Assembly: GCF_049354825.1 (NCBI RefSeq)
Contig: NZ_CP186480.1
Location: 930,001-994,000 of the forward strand
Origin: Novosphingobium sp049354825
GTDB taxonomy: Bacteria > Pseudomonadota > Alphaproteobacteria > Sphingomonadales > Sphingomonadaceae
Direction of reading: 5' to 3'
Length of the DNA stretch: 64,000 nt
Within the stretch, counting starts at the first letter, position 1. Every line of letters begins with the position of its first letter. The notes below the pieces were generated by a model that worked only from the letters and a program-made list of their open reading frames with translations, made no database searches and had not been told where the DNA came from. Below, one piece after another: positions 62,725 through 64,000 of the stretch. A program made the position numbers and the translations under genes.

Positions 62725-63897
62725 TCAGGCTCCTCGGAAATAGCGGTGGGGGACGAAAGGAAGCGGCGCGACGGCCGCGACGATGTGCTTGCCGCGCTGG
62801 TCGATCATCAGCGTCGAGCAGGGATCGACCGCGTGGTCGACGTAAGCCATCGCGATCGGGCGGCCGAGCGTGGGTGAGAACCCGCCAGAAGTGACCCGGC
62901 CGACCTCGCGCCCGCCGGACAGCACCGCGGCGCCTTCGCGCGCGGCCATCCGTCCTTCGAGCAGCAAGCCGACCCGCTTGCGCTTCACGCCCTGGCTCAA
63001 GGCCTTGAGCACGGCGTCGGCGCCCAGGAAGCCGCCTTCGGCCTTGCGGCGCTTGTTGATGGCGAAGGCCAGGTCGGCCTCGACCGGGTTGGTGGCGGGG
63101 TCAAGGTCGTGGCCGTAGAGCGGCAGCCCGGCCTCGAGCCGCAGCGAATCGCGCGCGCCCAGCCCGATCGGCTTCACTTCGGGCTGCGCGGTCAGCGCAT
63201 CGGCGACCTGCGCGGCCTTGTCCGCCGGGATCGAGATCTCGAAGCCGTCCTCGCCGGTATAGCCAGAGCGGGTGATCCAGGCGTCGACATCGCCGATTTT
63301 GAACGCGGCGCCCTTCATGAAGGTCAGCGCCGACAGCGGCTTGTCGCCGGTGACGACGCGGTCCAGCGCGGCGAACGCCTCCGGCCCCTGCAGCGCCAGC
63401 AGCGCGGCGTCGTCCATGTGGTTGATCTCGACCGCGTCGGGCAGGTGTTCGCGCAAGTGGGCGATGTCGTCCCACTTGGTCGCGCCGTTGACGACCAGGT
63501 AGAACCCCTCGCTCCAGCGCGTGACCATCAGGTCGTCCAGCACGCCGCCGTTCTCGTCCAGCAGCAGCGAATAGCGCGGCGCGTCTTCCTTCAGCGTTGC
63601 CAGATCGATCGGCAGCACCGCCTCGAGCGCGGCCTCGGCACCGCCCAAATCCCCCTTGGCGCCGGAGATGTAGAGCTGGCCCATGTGGCTGACGTCGAAC
63701 AGGCCGGCGTGCTCGCGCGTCCACGTGTGCTCGGCCATGATGCCGCCGCCCGGCCCGTCGTACTGGACGGGCATCATGTAGCCCGCGAACGGGACCATGC
63801 GGCCGCCGTGCGCGCGGTGCCAGGCGCCCAGCGGCAGCTCCAGCGGCTCGGGGGTGACATAGTCGTCGGCAGTGTCGATTGCGTCGGTCACAGGCAT
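62725..63897 (-). CDS. gcvT: Aminomethyltransferase (glycine cleavage T protein)
   Basis: A 390-residue tetrahydrofolate-dependent T protein. MVPFAGYMMPVQYDG, LFDVSHMGQ, SGYTGEDGFEIS and LGARDSLRLEAGLPLYGHD are the conserved blocks. It releases ammonia and makes methylene-tetrahydrofolate. The ATG at 63897 has GGAG just upstream, though close; a GTG four codons earlier has none. It is the first gene of the operon and follows a glycine riboswitch. Confidence 0.96.
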   Translation of the reverse strand: MPVTDAIDTADDYVTPEPLELPLGAWHRAHGGRMVPFAGYMMPVQYDGPGGGIMAEHTWTREHAGLFDVSHMGQLYISGAKGDLGGAEAALEAVLPIDLATLKEDAPRYSLLLDENGGVLDDLMVTRWSEGFYLVVNGATKWDDIAHLREHLPDAVEINHMDDAALLALQGPEAFAALDRVVTGDKPLSALTFMKGAAFKIGDVDAWITRSGYTGEDGFEISIPADKAAQVADALTAQPEVKPIGLGARDSLRLEAGLPLYGHDLDPATNPVEADLAFAINKRRKAEGGFLGADAVLKALSQGVKRKRVGLLLEGRMAAREGAAVLSGGREVGRVTSGGFSPTLGRPIAMAYVDHAVDPCSTLMIDQRGKHIVAAVAPLPFVPHRYFRGA

Positions 63898-63914
63898 AGG
63901 GCTCCGCACAGCGA

Positions 63915-64000
63915 AAAGGTCTGTCGGCGCCCCCTCTGTCCGGGAAACCTGAGAGCTTTCCCCCGCGGCATCCCGGCAGGGATGCGGATCACGGGGTTAC
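63915..64000 (-). promoter_or_regulatory. Glycine riboswitch, 5' part cut by the window edge
   Basis: Reading the minus strand toward gcvT, CTCTCAGG (63950-63957) is followed after six bases by GGACAGAGGGG (63932-63942), the most conserved 3' half of a glycine aptamer. A stem GCATCCC/GGGATGC lies further upstream. The first strand of the aptamer and any second aptamer are beyond the right edge. Riboswitches of this class turn on gcv operons when glycine is abundant. Confidence 0.85.

Overview
The window is a contiguous, visibly G+C-rich bacterial chromosome segment. Gene content and protein features point to an alphaproteobacterium of the order Sphingomonadales. Supporting signs are the direct-repeat SOS boxes GTTC-N7-GTTC, the ImuA/ImuB/DnaE2 mutagenesis set, an 85-residue ATP synthase epsilon subunit, an RNase E with a charged insertion inside its S1 domain and a C-terminal GGWW tail, a split glycine decarboxylase (GcvPA/GcvPB) and SPY instead of SPF in RF2. 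I see no insertion sequence, prophage, integrase, rRNA or CRISPR array. Almost everything is core metabolism, packed tightly: 4-base start/stop overlaps within operons, and many convergent pairs that share or abut their stop codons.

Layout. 1-5.9 kb: an isocitrate lyase/PEP mutase-like gene (cut by the left edge) coupled to ada, a secreted unknown, a membrane-anchored trypsin-like protease and an S9 peptidase. 6.1-10.97 kb: the F1 ATP synthase operon atpHAGDC with a clear terminator. 11-16.6 kb: a GT39-type glycosyltransferase, a PhzF enzyme, a CpaF ATPase without its pilus partners, an SH3 protein and a 2-hydroxyacid dehydrogenase. 16.6-24.8 kb: a minus-strand block running from an N-acetylmuramoyl-alanine amidase and PBP1A through a peroxiredoxin to prfB, a lipoprotein methyltransferase, a nitronate monooxygenase-like protein and a hydrolase. 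25.3-28 kb: rne with a structured leader. 28-36 kb: a metallo-hydrolase, a DUF4242 protein, leuA with a probable leader-peptide attenuator, a second nitronate monooxygenase, an AHH-nuclease gene coupled to an unknown partner, a flavodoxin-like gene and recJ. 36.1-36.3 kb: two tRNA-Glu genes (UUC, CUC) that differ by one base.

36.3-44.2 kb is the phosphate regulon: phoR, then pstS-pstC-pstA-pstB-phoU-phoB. Pho boxes lie in front of pstS, and an oppositely oriented one faces a DUF2490 outer-membrane-type gene. 44.2-53.2 kb holds the SOS mutagenesis genes, split into imuA-imuB and dnaE2-lysE-extensin. Each group has its own SOS box, and each box also faces a divergent plus-strand gene (an alpha/beta hydrolase and a general-stress flavin-binding-type protein). 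53.2-58.5 kb: an amino acid permease, panB, an EamA transporter, an entericidin-type mini-lipoprotein and a secreted unknown. 58.5-64 kb: the glycine cleavage operon gcvT-gcvH-gcvPA-gcvPB under a glycine riboswitch (cut by the right edge), followed by two translationally coupled membrane-protein genes.

I found no single spectacular new system. The best leads are the AHH-domain gene pair, the leuA leader, the DUF2490 gene with its own Pho box, the split SOS cassette with shared promoters, and the two membrane proteins hard-wired to the gcv operon.
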